A stretch of DNA of 64,000 nucleotides from Leucobacter weissii (GTDB lineage Bacteria > Actinomycetota > Actinomycetes > Actinomycetales > Microbacteriaceae): assembly GCF_017565745.1 (NCBI RefSeq), contig NZ_JAGDYM010000005.1:124001-188000 (forward strand), read 5' to 3'. The notes below the pieces were generated by a model. That model had not been told where the DNA came from. It worked only from the letters and a program-made list of their open reading frames with translations, and did not search any database. Position 1 is the stretch's first letter. Each line of letters opens with the position of its first letter. The translations under genes and the position numbers were made by a program. Below, piece after piece: positions 50,644-58,631 of this stretch.

Positions 50644-51605
50644 GTCGGCTCGCCCTCCCCGAGCCCCGCGAACAACTCGGTCGACAGATAGCGCTCCCCC
50701 GTGTCCGGCAGCACCGCGACGATGGTCTTGCCGCTGTTCTCGGGCCGCAGCGCGAGCTCCTTCGCCGCGAGCAGCGCCGCGCCCGACGAGATGCCGACGA
50801 GCAGGCCCTCGAGCGCGAGCGCGGATCGTGCGAAGGCGATCGCATCGTCCTGCGGCACGCCGATGATCTCGTCGGCGATGCTCAGGTCGAGGACGGGCGG
50901 GAAGCCGTTCCCGCCGATGATGCCCTGGATCTTGTGCGGCTGGAACTCGCCGCCCGACAGAACCGGCGCCTCGGCGGGCTCCACCGCGACCACCCGCACG
51001 TCGGGGTTGCGGGACTTCAGGAAGCGGCCGGCCCCGGTGAGGGTGCCGCCCGTGCCGACGGTGGCGACGAAGACGTCGACCTTCCCCTTGGTCGCCTCCC
51101 AGATCTCGGGGCCGGTGGTCCGTTCGTGCACCTCCGGATTGGCCGGGTTGCCGCCCTGCCCCGCGAGGAAGGCGTCGGGCAGCCGCTCCAGGATCCTCCC
51201 GGCCTCCTGGTTGGCTCCGGCCATGGCCTCCGGGCCGGGGGTCAGCACGATCTCGGCGCCGAGCCCGCGCAGCAGCGCCCGTCGCTCGAGCGAGACGTCA
51301 TCGGGGAGCACGATGATCACCCGGTAGCCCTTCACGGCGCCGATCCAGGCGAGCGCGATCCCGGTGTTGCCGCTGGAGGCCTCGAGGATCGTGCCGCCCG
51401 GCTTCAGCCGCCCGTCGGCCTCGGCGGCCTCGACGATCGCGAGCGCGGTGCGATCCTTCACGTTGAAGGCCGGGTTCGCGGATTCGAGCTTGCCGAGCAC
51501 CGTGGCGCCGGATCCCGGTACCAGCCGGTTGATGCGCACGAGCGGCGTGCCGCCCACCAGCCCGGTCAGATCGTCTGCGACGCGCAGCGCCCGGGGATCA
51601 GTCAT
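50640..51605 (-). CDS. cysK: Cysteine synthase (O-acetylserine sulfhydrylase)
   Basis: PLP enzyme of 321 residues making cysteine from O-acetylserine and sulfide. PLP lysine K50 in FNVKDR (usually SVKDR), the substrate loop EASSGNTG, the phosphate-binding GTGGTLTG and the C-terminal SSGAA motif are intact. No cysE neighbour is present, so the acetylserine donor gene is elsewhere. It leads an operon with the envelope thioredoxin and DUF4395, and is 39 bp after a flavin reductase gene, all leftward. A cystathionine-beta-synthase-like use of other acceptors cannot be excluded. Confidence 0.93.
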   Translation of the reverse strand: MTDPRALRVADDLTGLVGGTPLVRINRLVPGSGATVLGKLESANPAFNVKDRTALAIVEAAEADGRLKPGGTILEASSGNTGIALAWIGAVKGYRVIIVLPDDVSLERRALLRGLGAEIVLTPGPEAMAGANQEAGRILERLPDAFLAGQGGNPANPEVHERTTGPEIWEATKGKVDVFVATVGTGGTLTGAGRFLKSRNPDVRVVAVEPAEAPVLSGGEFQPHKIQGIIGGNGFPPVLDLSIADEIIGVPQDDAIAFARSALALEGLLVGISSGAALLAAKELALRPENSGKTIVAVLPDTGERYLSTELFAGLGEGEPT

Positions 51606-51644
51606 CTTCGGGTTCTCCTGTCTCCGTGTCTCTCCGCCGCGGGG

Positions 51645-52136
51645 TCACGCGGCCTGGACGAGCGGCAGCACGTGGAACCGGCGGTTCTGGTACAGCAGCC
51701 GATCCTCCTCGGGCCCGGGGTGCACGCTCAGCACCTCCGCCAGGACCAGGCGGGAGGGGCCCACGCTGACGATCTCGATGGGGCGCGCGCGCAGCGCCAC
51801 CGGCGCGGAGACGAGATGGGGCTCGCCGCTGGGAAGGAAGCTCCAGCCCTGCTCCGGGGTGAAGCGATCCGCGCCGGACGTCGCGAACGCCTCCGCGATC
51901 GGCGCCTGCGAGGCGCCGAGCAGGTGCACCAGGAAACTCGGAGCCCGCAGCACCCCTCCCGCGGACCCTCCCGACTTCGTCACCGAGAACGAGAGCGCCG
52001 GCGGTTCCACGGACACCGAGGCGACGCTCGAGGCCGTGAGGCCCACGGGACCCTCAGGGGTGTCGGCCGTGATGATGGCGACCCCGGCCGGGTGGGCGCG
52101 GAAGGCCCCCTTGAATGCGTCGAGCAGTTCGGTCAC
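51645..52136 (-). CDS. Flavin reductase-like protein
   Basis: FMN-binding split-barrel protein of 163 residues, starting at GTG 52136 about 10 bp after GGAG. FRAHPAGVAIITAD, LTASSVASVSVEPPALSF and FLVHLLGAS are the family features. It supplies reduced FMN to two-component monooxygenases, and is divergent from the luciferase-like monooxygenase genes starting at 52317, which need it. It forms the head of the leftward cysK-thioredoxin operon. Confidence 0.92.
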   Translation of the reverse strand: MTELLDAFKGAFRAHPAGVAIITADTPEGPVGLTASSVASVSVEPPALSFSVTKSGGSAGGVLRAPSFLVHLLGASQAPIAEAFATSGADRFTPEQGWSFLPSGEPHLVSAPVALRARPIEIVSVGPSRLVLAEVLSVHPGPEEDRLLYQNRRFHVLPLVQAA

Positions 52137-52279
52137 CTGTGCATCACTCCGTTTCGTCTCTGTAGCTCGACAATGCTACGCCCGCCTCGTGGGAGACCGG
52201 CCGGAGGTTACGCGTCTTTACGCGGGTGCGGGGGCGGCGAGTCGACCGGTGCAGCACCGTGTCATCCTCCGTCACACGC

Positions 52280-52310
52280 TTGCCACGGCCCCCGGTGCCG
52301 TTCATAAGCT
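52280..52310 (+). promoter_or_regulatory. Promoter of the monooxygenase/GNAT-ABC operon
   Basis: TTGCCA (52280-52285), 19-bp spacer, TAAGCT (52305-52310). The ATG at 52317 is 7 bp from the -10 end, so transcription probably begins at or beside the start codon (leaderless). Upstream, TTACGCG is repeated at 52208-52214 and 52218-52224, one helical turn apart, a possible regulator site. Confidence 0.45.
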
Positions 52311-52316
52311 GTTCGC

Positions 52317-53627
52317 ATGTCTCCCATAACATCTGATCCTACCGTGCCGTTCACGGTCGGCGTCGCCCTCGACGGCGCCGGCTGGCACCCCGCCGCGTGG
52401 CGAGAACCCGCTGCGCGTCCGGGCGAGCTGTTCACCGCCCGGTACTGGCAGCACCTCGTGTCCACGGCGGACACGGCCGGACTGGACTACGCCACCATCG
52501 ACGACTCCCTCCACCTGCGCGGGCAGCGGCTCTTCGACGGCGAGGTGCCCCCGCGCCCGCGCCCCGGCCTCGTCGAGGGCCGGCTCGACGCGCTGCTCAT
52601 CGCGAGTTGGCTCGGGCCGAACACCCGCGGCATCGGCCTCGTGCCCACCGTCACGACGACCTACACCGAGCCGTTCCACGTCGCCACGGCGCTGCAGACC
52701 CTCGACCACGTCACCCTGGGCCGTGCCGGCTGGCAACTGCGGTTCTCCGCCGGCGCCGAGGACGCGGCGGCCTTCGGCCGGCGGCCCGCACCGGAGATCG
52801 ACGCCGCCGCAGTCGTCGCCGGGGCGCCAGATGCGGGGCTCGAGGCGCTGCTCGACGAGGCGGCCGATGCCGCCGAGGTCGCCCGCCGGCTCTGGGACAG
52901 CTGGGAGGACGACGCGATCATCCGCGACGTCGAGACGGGCCGGTTCCTCGACGCGGATCGTCTGCACCACATCGACTTCACGGGTGAGCGCTTCTCGGTC
53001 GCCGGGCCGTCGATCGTGCCGCGCAGCCCGCAGGGACAGCCTCCGGTGACGCTGCTCGCGCACGCGCCCCAGATCTTCGGGCTCGCGGCCCGCTCGGCGG
53101 ACGTGGTGTTCGTGACGCCCGACAACGCCTCGCCGAACGCCGGGGCCTCGAGCGGAAAGAGCGCGGCCGAGATCGTCGCTGAGGTGCGCACCGCCGAGCG
53201 GGAGCACGACCGCGCCTCGCGGGGGCTCGCGCCTCTGCGGATCGTCGCGGACCTCGTCGTCGCCCTCGACGGCGACGCCGAGGGCGCGGCCGCACGGCTG
53301 CTCCGTCTCGACGAACTCCTGGAGCGCCCGTTCGCGAGCGACGCCCGCATCTTCGCGGGCGGCGTCGAGCACGCGATCGAGCTCATCGCCGAGTGGCGGC
53401 GGGCCGGGATCGAGGGCGTGCGGCTGCGCCCGCTCGCCCTGCCCGACGACCTCGATCTCATCGCCGAAGCGCTCCTCCCGGCGCTGCGCTCGCGCGGCCT
53501 CGCAGCCGCGAGGCCGCCGGCCGACACGGGGGAGCGAGCCGGCTGGCCCTCGCTGCGCGAGCGTTTCGGCCTGGGCCCGGCCGAGAACCGCTACCGGAGC
53601 GTCGTCCCAGAGGAGCGGGCCGCATGA
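52317..53627 (+). CDS. Luciferase-like monooxygenase, subunit/enzyme 1
   Basis: Bacterial-luciferase-fold protein of 436 residues. GVALDGAGWHPAAWRE starts the barrel, SWLGPNTRGIGLVPTVTTTYTEPFH and TLDHVTLGRAGWQLRF are the typical FMN-enzyme strands, and PQGQPPVTLLAH is the late flavin strand. It belongs to the NtaA/SnaA/DszA-like group by layout but is divergent. Its stop overlaps the start of the second monooxygenase. The pair resembles tandem monooxygenases found with amino-acid-type ABC importers in sulfur-scavenging loci; C-S cleavage of a modified cysteine is the inferred role. Confidence 0.9.
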   Translation: MSPITSDPTVPFTVGVALDGAGWHPAAWREPAARPGELFTARYWQHLVSTADTAGLDYATIDDSLHLRGQRLFDGEVPPRPRPGLVEGRLDALLIASWLGPNTRGIGLVPTVTTTYTEPFHVATALQTLDHVTLGRAGWQLRFSAGAEDAAAFGRRPAPEIDAAAVVAGAPDAGLEALLDEAADAAEVARRLWDSWEDDAIIRDVETGRFLDADRLHHIDFTGERFSVAGPSIVPRSPQGQPPVTLLAHAPQIFGLAARSADVVFVTPDNASPNAGASSGKSAAEIVAEVRTAEREHDRASRGLAPLRIVADLVVALDGDAEGAAARLLRLDELLERPFASDARIFAGGVEHAIELIAEWRRAGIEGVRLRPLALPDDLDLIAEALLPALRSRGLAAARPPADTGERAGWPSLRERFGLGPAENRYRSVVPEERAA

Positions 53628-55060
53628 GCGCCGCCGCGAACGATCGGCGACAGGTGCATCTGGTCGCCCACTTCCCGGGGGTGAACAGCACGACCGTCTG
53701 GAGCGACCCCGACTCCGGCAGCCAGATCGACTTCTCCTCCTTCCGCCGCTTCGCCCAGACGGCGGAGCGCGGGCTGCTCGACTACATCTTCCTGGCCGAA
53801 GGACTCCGGGTGCGCGAGCACGGCGGCCGCATCCACGAGCTCGATGTCGCCGGCCGGCCGGCCACGCTCGCCGCGCTCGCCGCCATCGCCGCGGTCACCG
53901 AGCGGATCGGAGTCGTCGGCACGCTCTCGGCCACGTTCAACGAGCCGTTCGAGCTGGCCCGCCAGCTGGCGACGATCGACCACCTCTCCGGCGGGCGGGT
54001 CGGCTGGAACGTGGTCACCTCGCCCGACGCCTTCCACGGCGCCAACTTCCGGCGCGGCGGCTTCCTCCCCTACGCGGAGCGCTACGAGCGCGCCGGGGAG
54101 TTCGTGGGCCTGGCCGCCCGGCTCTGGGACTCCTGGGAAGGGGACGCGGTGCTCGCCGACCGCGCGGCCGGCCGCTTCCTCGATCCGGACCGCGTGCGCA
54201 GCGTGACCCACCGGGGACGATATTTCGACGTCTCCGCGACCAGCACCGTGCCGCGCAGTCCGCAGGGCCGTCCCGTGATCGTGCAGGCGGGCGACTCGGC
54301 GGACGGACGGGATTTCGCCGCCGCCAACGCCGAGGTGGTGTTCTCGCGGCACACGTCCTTCGCCGACGGGCAGAGCTTCTACCGCGATCTGAAGGGGCGG
54401 CTCCCGGGCCTGGGGCGCAGTGAGGACTCGCTGCTGATCCTCCCCGGCGCCACCTTCGTGATCGGCGACTCGGCCGAGGAGGCCCGGGAGCGATCGCGCG
54501 CGATCGCGTTCCAGCAGATCAGCCCGCAGACCGCCGTGGCCTGGATCGAGGCGATCTGGGGGCGCGCGCTCCCCGGTCTCGACCCGGAGGGCCCCCTCCC
54601 CGCCGAGGAGCCGAGCGACGGCCAGCAGCGCGAGGGACAGGTCGCCACGAAGGTCGCCGACCGGAGGGCCAGAGTGGCCGAGCTGCGCGCCCGCGCGGAG
54701 GCGGAGAACCTGAACCTGCGCGAACTCGTCATCGCGGAGACCGAGGCCCACACCTTCGTCGGCACGCCCCAGCACATCGCCGCCGAGATCGAGCGCCACG
54801 TGCAGCAGCGAGCTTCGGACGGATTCGTGCTGGTGCCGCATCTCACCCCGACCGGCCTCGACGAGTTCGTCGATCGCGTGGTGCCCCTGCTCCAGGAGCG
54901 GGGCGCCTTCCGCAGCGAATACCCGATCGACCCCGCGACCGGCACCACCACCCTGCGGGCCAACCTAGGCCTGCGCGCACCGCGGTCCTCCGCGCCCCGG
55001 TCATCCGAACCGCCGTCGTCCGATCCGTCGCAGCGCGAGCAAGAGGAGGTCGCCGTATGA
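53624..55060 (+). CDS. Luciferase-like monooxygenase 2, NtaA/SnaA/DszA family
   Basis: FMNH2-dependent monooxygenase of 478 residues. HLVAHFPGVNSTTVW, the long GLLDYIFLAEGLRVREHGG region, LSGGRVGWNVVTSPDAF and PQGRPVIVQAGDS are diagnostic of the nitrilotriacetate/DBT-sulfone type enzymes. ATG 53624 overlaps the previous stop and follows AGAGGAG. An about 35-residue Ser/Pro/Gln-rich tail follows the barrel. Relatives in Bacillus (the ytnJ/cmoJ type) act on N-acetylated S-modified cysteine; with a GNAT domain encoded next, the same logic may hold here. Confidence 0.93.
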   Translation: MSAAANDRRQVHLVAHFPGVNSTTVWSDPDSGSQIDFSSFRRFAQTAERGLLDYIFLAEGLRVREHGGRIHELDVAGRPATLAALAAIAAVTERIGVVGTLSATFNEPFELARQLATIDHLSGGRVGWNVVTSPDAFHGANFRRGGFLPYAERYERAGEFVGLAARLWDSWEGDAVLADRAAGRFLDPDRVRSVTHRGRYFDVSATSTVPRSPQGRPVIVQAGDSADGRDFAAANAEVVFSRHTSFADGQSFYRDLKGRLPGLGRSEDSLLILPGATFVIGDSAEEARERSRAIAFQQISPQTAVAWIEAIWGRALPGLDPEGPLPAEEPSDGQQREGQVATKVADRRARVAELRARAEAENLNLRELVIAETEAHTFVGTPQHIAAEIERHVQQRASDGFVLVPHLTPTGLDEFVDRVVPLLQERGAFRSEYPIDPATGTTTLRANLGLRAPRSSAPRSSEPPSSDPSQREQEEVAV

Positions 55061-56694
55061 GCACGGTCACCGCGCCGAAGGGAAGCCCCAGTCGAGCGGC
55101 CGGGTACACCTTCGCCTATGTCCGTTCGAGCGACCCGCTGGCGAAGCCGCTGCTCGACGACCTCGAGCGGGAATACGACTCGCGCTACGGGGTCGAGGTG
55201 TTCGGGGAGCCGGCCTCCGTCGAGATCAACCGCTACCCGGAGTCGTCGTTCGCCGAACCGGACGGGGCGTTCCTGCTCCTGCTCCGCGACGGGGTGCCCG
55301 TATCGGGCGGCGCCTTCTTCCGCTACGACGAGACGACCGCGGAGTTCAAGCGCGTCTGGACCCGCAGCGATCTCCGGGGGAGGGGGCTGGCGCGCCTCGT
55401 GCTGACCGAGCTGGAGCACGAGGCGAAGCGCCTCGGCTATCAACGCGTCTACCTCACGACGGGGCCGCGCCAGCCGGAAGCCGTGGCGCTCTACACCGGG
55501 CACGGCTACACGCGCCTCTTCGACGCCTCGAAGCCGCCGGAGGAGGTCGGCGCGCACCCGTTCGAGAAGTCGCTCGCCGATCATCCGGTGCGTCCGCGCG
55601 GCGTCGTCGTCGAGGTGCCGGGCACGGCCTCCGCGGCGCCGGCGAAGGAATCGGAGGCGCCGACGACGGGCTCGGGCGACGCGCCGCCGAGGGGGGCCGG
55701 CGGAACGAGCGCCCCGGTGCCGTCGGCGCACGAGCCCAGCGCGGTCCGCCGCGTCGTGCCGCTCCGGCACTGGTGGCGCTGGATCATCAGCGCGATCGTC
55801 GTGTTCCTGCTCGCCCAGCTGGTCTGGACATTCTTCACCAACCCCCAGTGGCGCTGGCCCGTGTTCGCGGAGTACTTCTTCAACGACGCCGTGCTCCGCG
55901 GCCTCTGGCTGACCCTGTGGATGACGGCGGTCTCCTCGGTGATCGGCTTCGTGCTCGGCTCGCTGCTCGCCGTCGCGCGGCTCTCCGGATCCCCGCTGCT
56001 CAACTCGTTCGCCTGGGGCTTCATCTGGTTCTTCCGCTCGGTGCCCCTCATCGTGCAGCTCGTGCTCTGGTACAACCTCGGCTACCTCTTCCCGACGCTC
56101 GGCATCGGCTGGCCCTTCACCTACGACTTCTGGGTCGCCGAGTTCGACACGGTGCAGCTCATCTCCGCGGTGGCCGCCGCGATCCTGGGACTCTCGCTGC
56201 ATCAGGCGGCGTACTCCGCCGAGATCATCAGGGGCGGGCTGCTCTCGGTCGATCAGGGGCAGCTCGAAGCGGCGAAGGCGCTCGGCATCCCACGGGCCCG
56301 CCGGTTCTTCCGGATCACCCTGCCGCAGGCGGCCCGCGCGATCCTCCCCAACGCCTTCAACGAGATCATCAGCCTGCTCAAGGGCACCTCGGTGCTGTTC
56401 ATCATCGCGCTGCCCGAGCTGTTCTACACGGTGCAGGTGATCTACAACCGCAACGCGCAGGTGGTGCCGCTGCTGCTCGTCGCAACCGTCTGGTACACGA
56501 TCTTCACCTCGGTGCTCAGCGTGATCCAGTTCTACATCGAGCGTCACTTCGCCCGCGGGGCGACCCGCGAGCTGCCGCCGACCCCGATCCAGCGCGCCAG
56601 GCGGTGGCTGCGAGACCTGCCCGCGCGCTTCCGCGCCGGCCGCGACGAGGTTCCCGCATCCGTCCAGGCGGCCATCGCCGCAGAAGTGAAGTAG
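55057..56694 (+). CDS. GNAT acetyltransferase fused to polar amino-acid ABC permease
   Basis: One open frame of 545 residues with two functions. Residues about 17-175 are a GNAT N-acetyltransferase: FKRVWTRSDLRGRGLARLVL holds the acetyl-CoA loop (R-G-R-G-L-A), followed by YLTTGPRQPEAVALYTGHGY. A Pro/Ala/Ser/Gly linker spans about 176-232. Residues about 235-545 are a HisM/TcyL-type permease with five or six helices and the coupling loop around LEAAKALGIPRARRFF. No stop or frameshift separates them, and the ATG overlaps the monooxygenase stop. The acetyltransferase would sit on the cytoplasmic face of the channel, well placed to acetylate the entering amino acid. Confidence 0.93.
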   Translation: MSTVTAPKGSPSRAAGYTFAYVRSSDPLAKPLLDDLEREYDSRYGVEVFGEPASVEINRYPESSFAEPDGAFLLLLRDGVPVSGGAFFRYDETTAEFKRVWTRSDLRGRGLARLVLTELEHEAKRLGYQRVYLTTGPRQPEAVALYTGHGYTRLFDASKPPEEVGAHPFEKSLADHPVRPRGVVVEVPGTASAAPAKESEAPTTGSGDAPPRGAGGTSAPVPSAHEPSAVRRVVPLRHWWRWIISAIVVFLLAQLVWTFFTNPQWRWPVFAEYFFNDAVLRGLWLTLWMTAVSSVIGFVLGSLLAVARLSGSPLLNSFAWGFIWFFRSVPLIVQLVLWYNLGYLFPTLGIGWPFTYDFWVAEFDTVQLISAVAAAILGLSLHQAAYSAEIIRGGLLSVDQGQLEAAKALGIPRARRFFRITLPQAARAILPNAFNEIISLLKGTSVLFIIALPELFYTVQVIYNRNAQVVPLLLVATVWYTIFTSVLSVIQFYIERHFARGATRELPPTPIQRARRWLRDLPARFRAGRDEVPASVQAAIAAEVK

Positions 56695-56706
56695 GAGGCA
56701 CCGAAT

Positions 56707-57552
56707 ATGAACGCATCGGCCCAGACCGCCTCGCTTCCTCCCTCCTTCGACGAGTCGGGCGCGACGCTCGGGCGCGCCCGCCCCGCCGGCACCACCGGAC
56801 TCGTGGAGATCCGCGGCGTGTTCAAGTCGTACGGCGCGCACGAGGTGCTGCACGACATCTCGCTCACCGTCGAGCCCGGCCGGGTGGTCGCGCTGCTCGG
56901 GCGCTCCGGCTCGGGCAAGTCGACGCTGCTGCGCGCGATCAACCATCTCGAGACGATCGATCGCGGTGAGATCACGATCGACGGCGAGTTCATCGGATAC
57001 GAGATCCGCGGCGATCGTCTGCACGAGCTGCCCGAGAAGAAGGTGCTGCAGCGCCGGACCCGCGTCGGCATGGTGTTCCAGAACTTCAACCTGTTCCCCC
57101 ACCTGACGGCCCTGGAGAACATCGCCGAGGCGCCGATCGCGCTGAGACGAGAGGGCAGGGAGGCCGCCCAGGAGCGCGCCCTGAGGCTGCTCGAGCGCGT
57201 CGGCCTGTCGGATCGCGCCGGTCACTATCCGCGGCAGCTCTCCGGTGGCCAGCAGCAGCGGGTCGCGATCGCCCGGGCGCTCGCCCTCGAGCCCGATGTC
57301 CTGCTCTTCGACGAGCCCACGAGCGCACTCGATCCGGAACTGGTCGGCGAGGTGCTCGACGTGATCCGGGATCTGGCGCGCAGCGGCACCACGCTCATCA
57401 TCGTCACCCACGAGATCGGCTTCGCCGCCGAGGTCGCCGACCACGTGGTCTTCCTCGACCACGGTCGCGTCGTCGAGGAGGGGCAGCCGCGACAGGTGCT
57501 CCGCTCGCCCCGGCACCCCCGGACCCAGGAGTTCCTCGACAAGGTGCTCTGA
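56707..57552 (+). CDS. ABC ATPase, polar amino-acid type
   Basis: Motor subunit of 281 residues. Walker A GRSGSGKS, Q-loop VFQNFNLFPH, signature LSGGQQQR, Walker B LLFDEPTSALDPE and H-loop VTHEIGFA match the GlnQ/TcyN branch. A 30-residue N-terminal extension precedes the core. AGGAGG lies 12 bp before ATG 56707. It drives the GNAT-fused permease; no second permease gene is present, so the channel is probably a homodimer carrying two acetyltransferase domains. Confidence 0.94.
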   Translation: MNASAQTASLPPSFDESGATLGRARPAGTTGLVEIRGVFKSYGAHEVLHDISLTVEPGRVVALLGRSGSGKSTLLRAINHLETIDRGEITIDGEFIGYEIRGDRLHELPEKKVLQRRTRVGMVFQNFNLFPHLTALENIAEAPIALRREGREAAQERALRLLERVGLSDRAGHYPRQLSGGQQQRVAIARALALEPDVLLFDEPTSALDPELVGEVLDVIRDLARSGTTLIIVTHEIGFAAEVADHVVFLDHGRVVEEGQPRQVLRSPRHPRTQEFLDKVL

Positions 57553-57614
57553 GCCCCGAACTCCGAGCTCCGCGTCGAGACCTCCGTCACTCCCAACCCA
57601 AGAATAGGAACACC

Positions 57615-58631
57615 ATGACCATCATCACCAACGGCCGGTTCCGCCGCCTCAGCGGCGCGGCGGCGGCGCTCCTCGCCACGGGCGCGCTGATCGCGCTGAC
57701 CGCCTGCGCCACCCCGGCGGACGGCGACACCGCCGCCGTCCAGGATCCCGAGACGAGCGCGCCGGAGTCCCCGTTCGACCTGACCTCGGCGAACGTCGAC
57801 GGCCGGGTCCGCATCGATCCGGTCCCGGAGGCCGTCGAGGCGCTGGAGGCGAGCGGCTTCACCCCGATCGAGGCGGGCAAGTTCACGGTCGCCGTCTCGC
57901 CCTACGAGGCACCGCTCGGCCTGCTCGCCTCGGACGACAGCCGGACGCTCATCGGCGTCGAGCCCGATATCGCCCAGCTCGTCGCCGACGGCCTCGGCCT
58001 CGAGCTGAACCCCCAGAACGTCGCCTGGGCGGACTGGCCGCTCGGCGTGGAGTCGGGCAAGTACGACACGGTGATCTCCAACGTCACGGTCACGGAGGAG
58101 CGCAAGGATCTCTTCGACTTCGCCGTGCATCGCGACGACGTGCTCGCCTTCGCGGTGAAGGCCGACAGCGACATCACCTCCATCTCCCAGGCCGAGGATG
58201 TGGCCGGACTCAAGGTCGTCGTCGGCAGCGGCACCAACCAGGAGAAGGTGCTGCTCGGCTGGATCGAGGAGAACGAGAAGAACGGGCTGGAGCCGGGAGA
58301 GGCCGTCTACTACGACGACAACGCCGCCGCGCTGCTGGCGCTCTCCTCGGGGCGCGTCGACGCCACGCTCGGACCCAACCCGACCGCCGCGTTCCAGGCC
58401 GCGGTCTCGGGAGAGACGAAGGTCGTCGGCACCCTCAACGGCGGCTATCCCGAGAACGCGCAGATCGGCGTCGCGACGGCCAAGGGCAACGGGCTGATCG
58501 AGCCGGTCGCGATCGTGCTGAACCACGCCATCGAGAGCGGCGACTACGCGAAGGTGCTGGAGCGCTGGAACCTGACCGACGAGGCGGTCGACGAGGCGCT
58601 GATCAACCCGCCGGGGCTGCCCCGCTCGTGA
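57615..58631 (+). CDS. Polar amino-acid ABC substrate-binding lipoprotein
   Basis: Family-3 solute receptor of 338 residues. The signal peptide ends at lipobox LTAC; then an acidic spacer and the core KFTVAVSPYEAPLG, GVEPDIAQLVADGLGL, SNVTVTEERKDLFDFA and GSGTNQEKVL. It is larger than typical GlnH-type proteins (about 270) because of the about 60-residue N-terminal spacer. ATG 57615 has a weak AGGAA site. It delivers the amino acid or analogue to the fused permease. Its stop overlaps the GTG of the FAD protein. Confidence 0.93.
   Translation: MTIITNGRFRRLSGAAAALLATGALIALTACATPADGDTAAVQDPETSAPESPFDLTSANVDGRVRIDPVPEAVEALEASGFTPIEAGKFTVAVSPYEAPLGLLASDDSRTLIGVEPDIAQLVADGLGLELNPQNVAWADWPLGVESGKYDTVISNVTVTEERKDLFDFAVHRDDVLAFAVKADSDITSISQAEDVAGLKVVVGSGTNQEKVLLGWIEENEKNGLEPGEAVYYDDNAAALLALSSGRVDATLGPNPTAAFQAAVSGETKVVGTLNGGYPENAQIGVATAKGNGLIEPVAIVLNHAIESGDYAKVLERWNLTDEAVDEALINPPGLPRS

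Noticed and set aside
54379-57516. 1045-codon minus-strand open frame
   Set aside because: Antisense to the monooxygenase, GNAT-permease and ATPase genes, which carry full motif sets; the antisense product has no recognisable fold.
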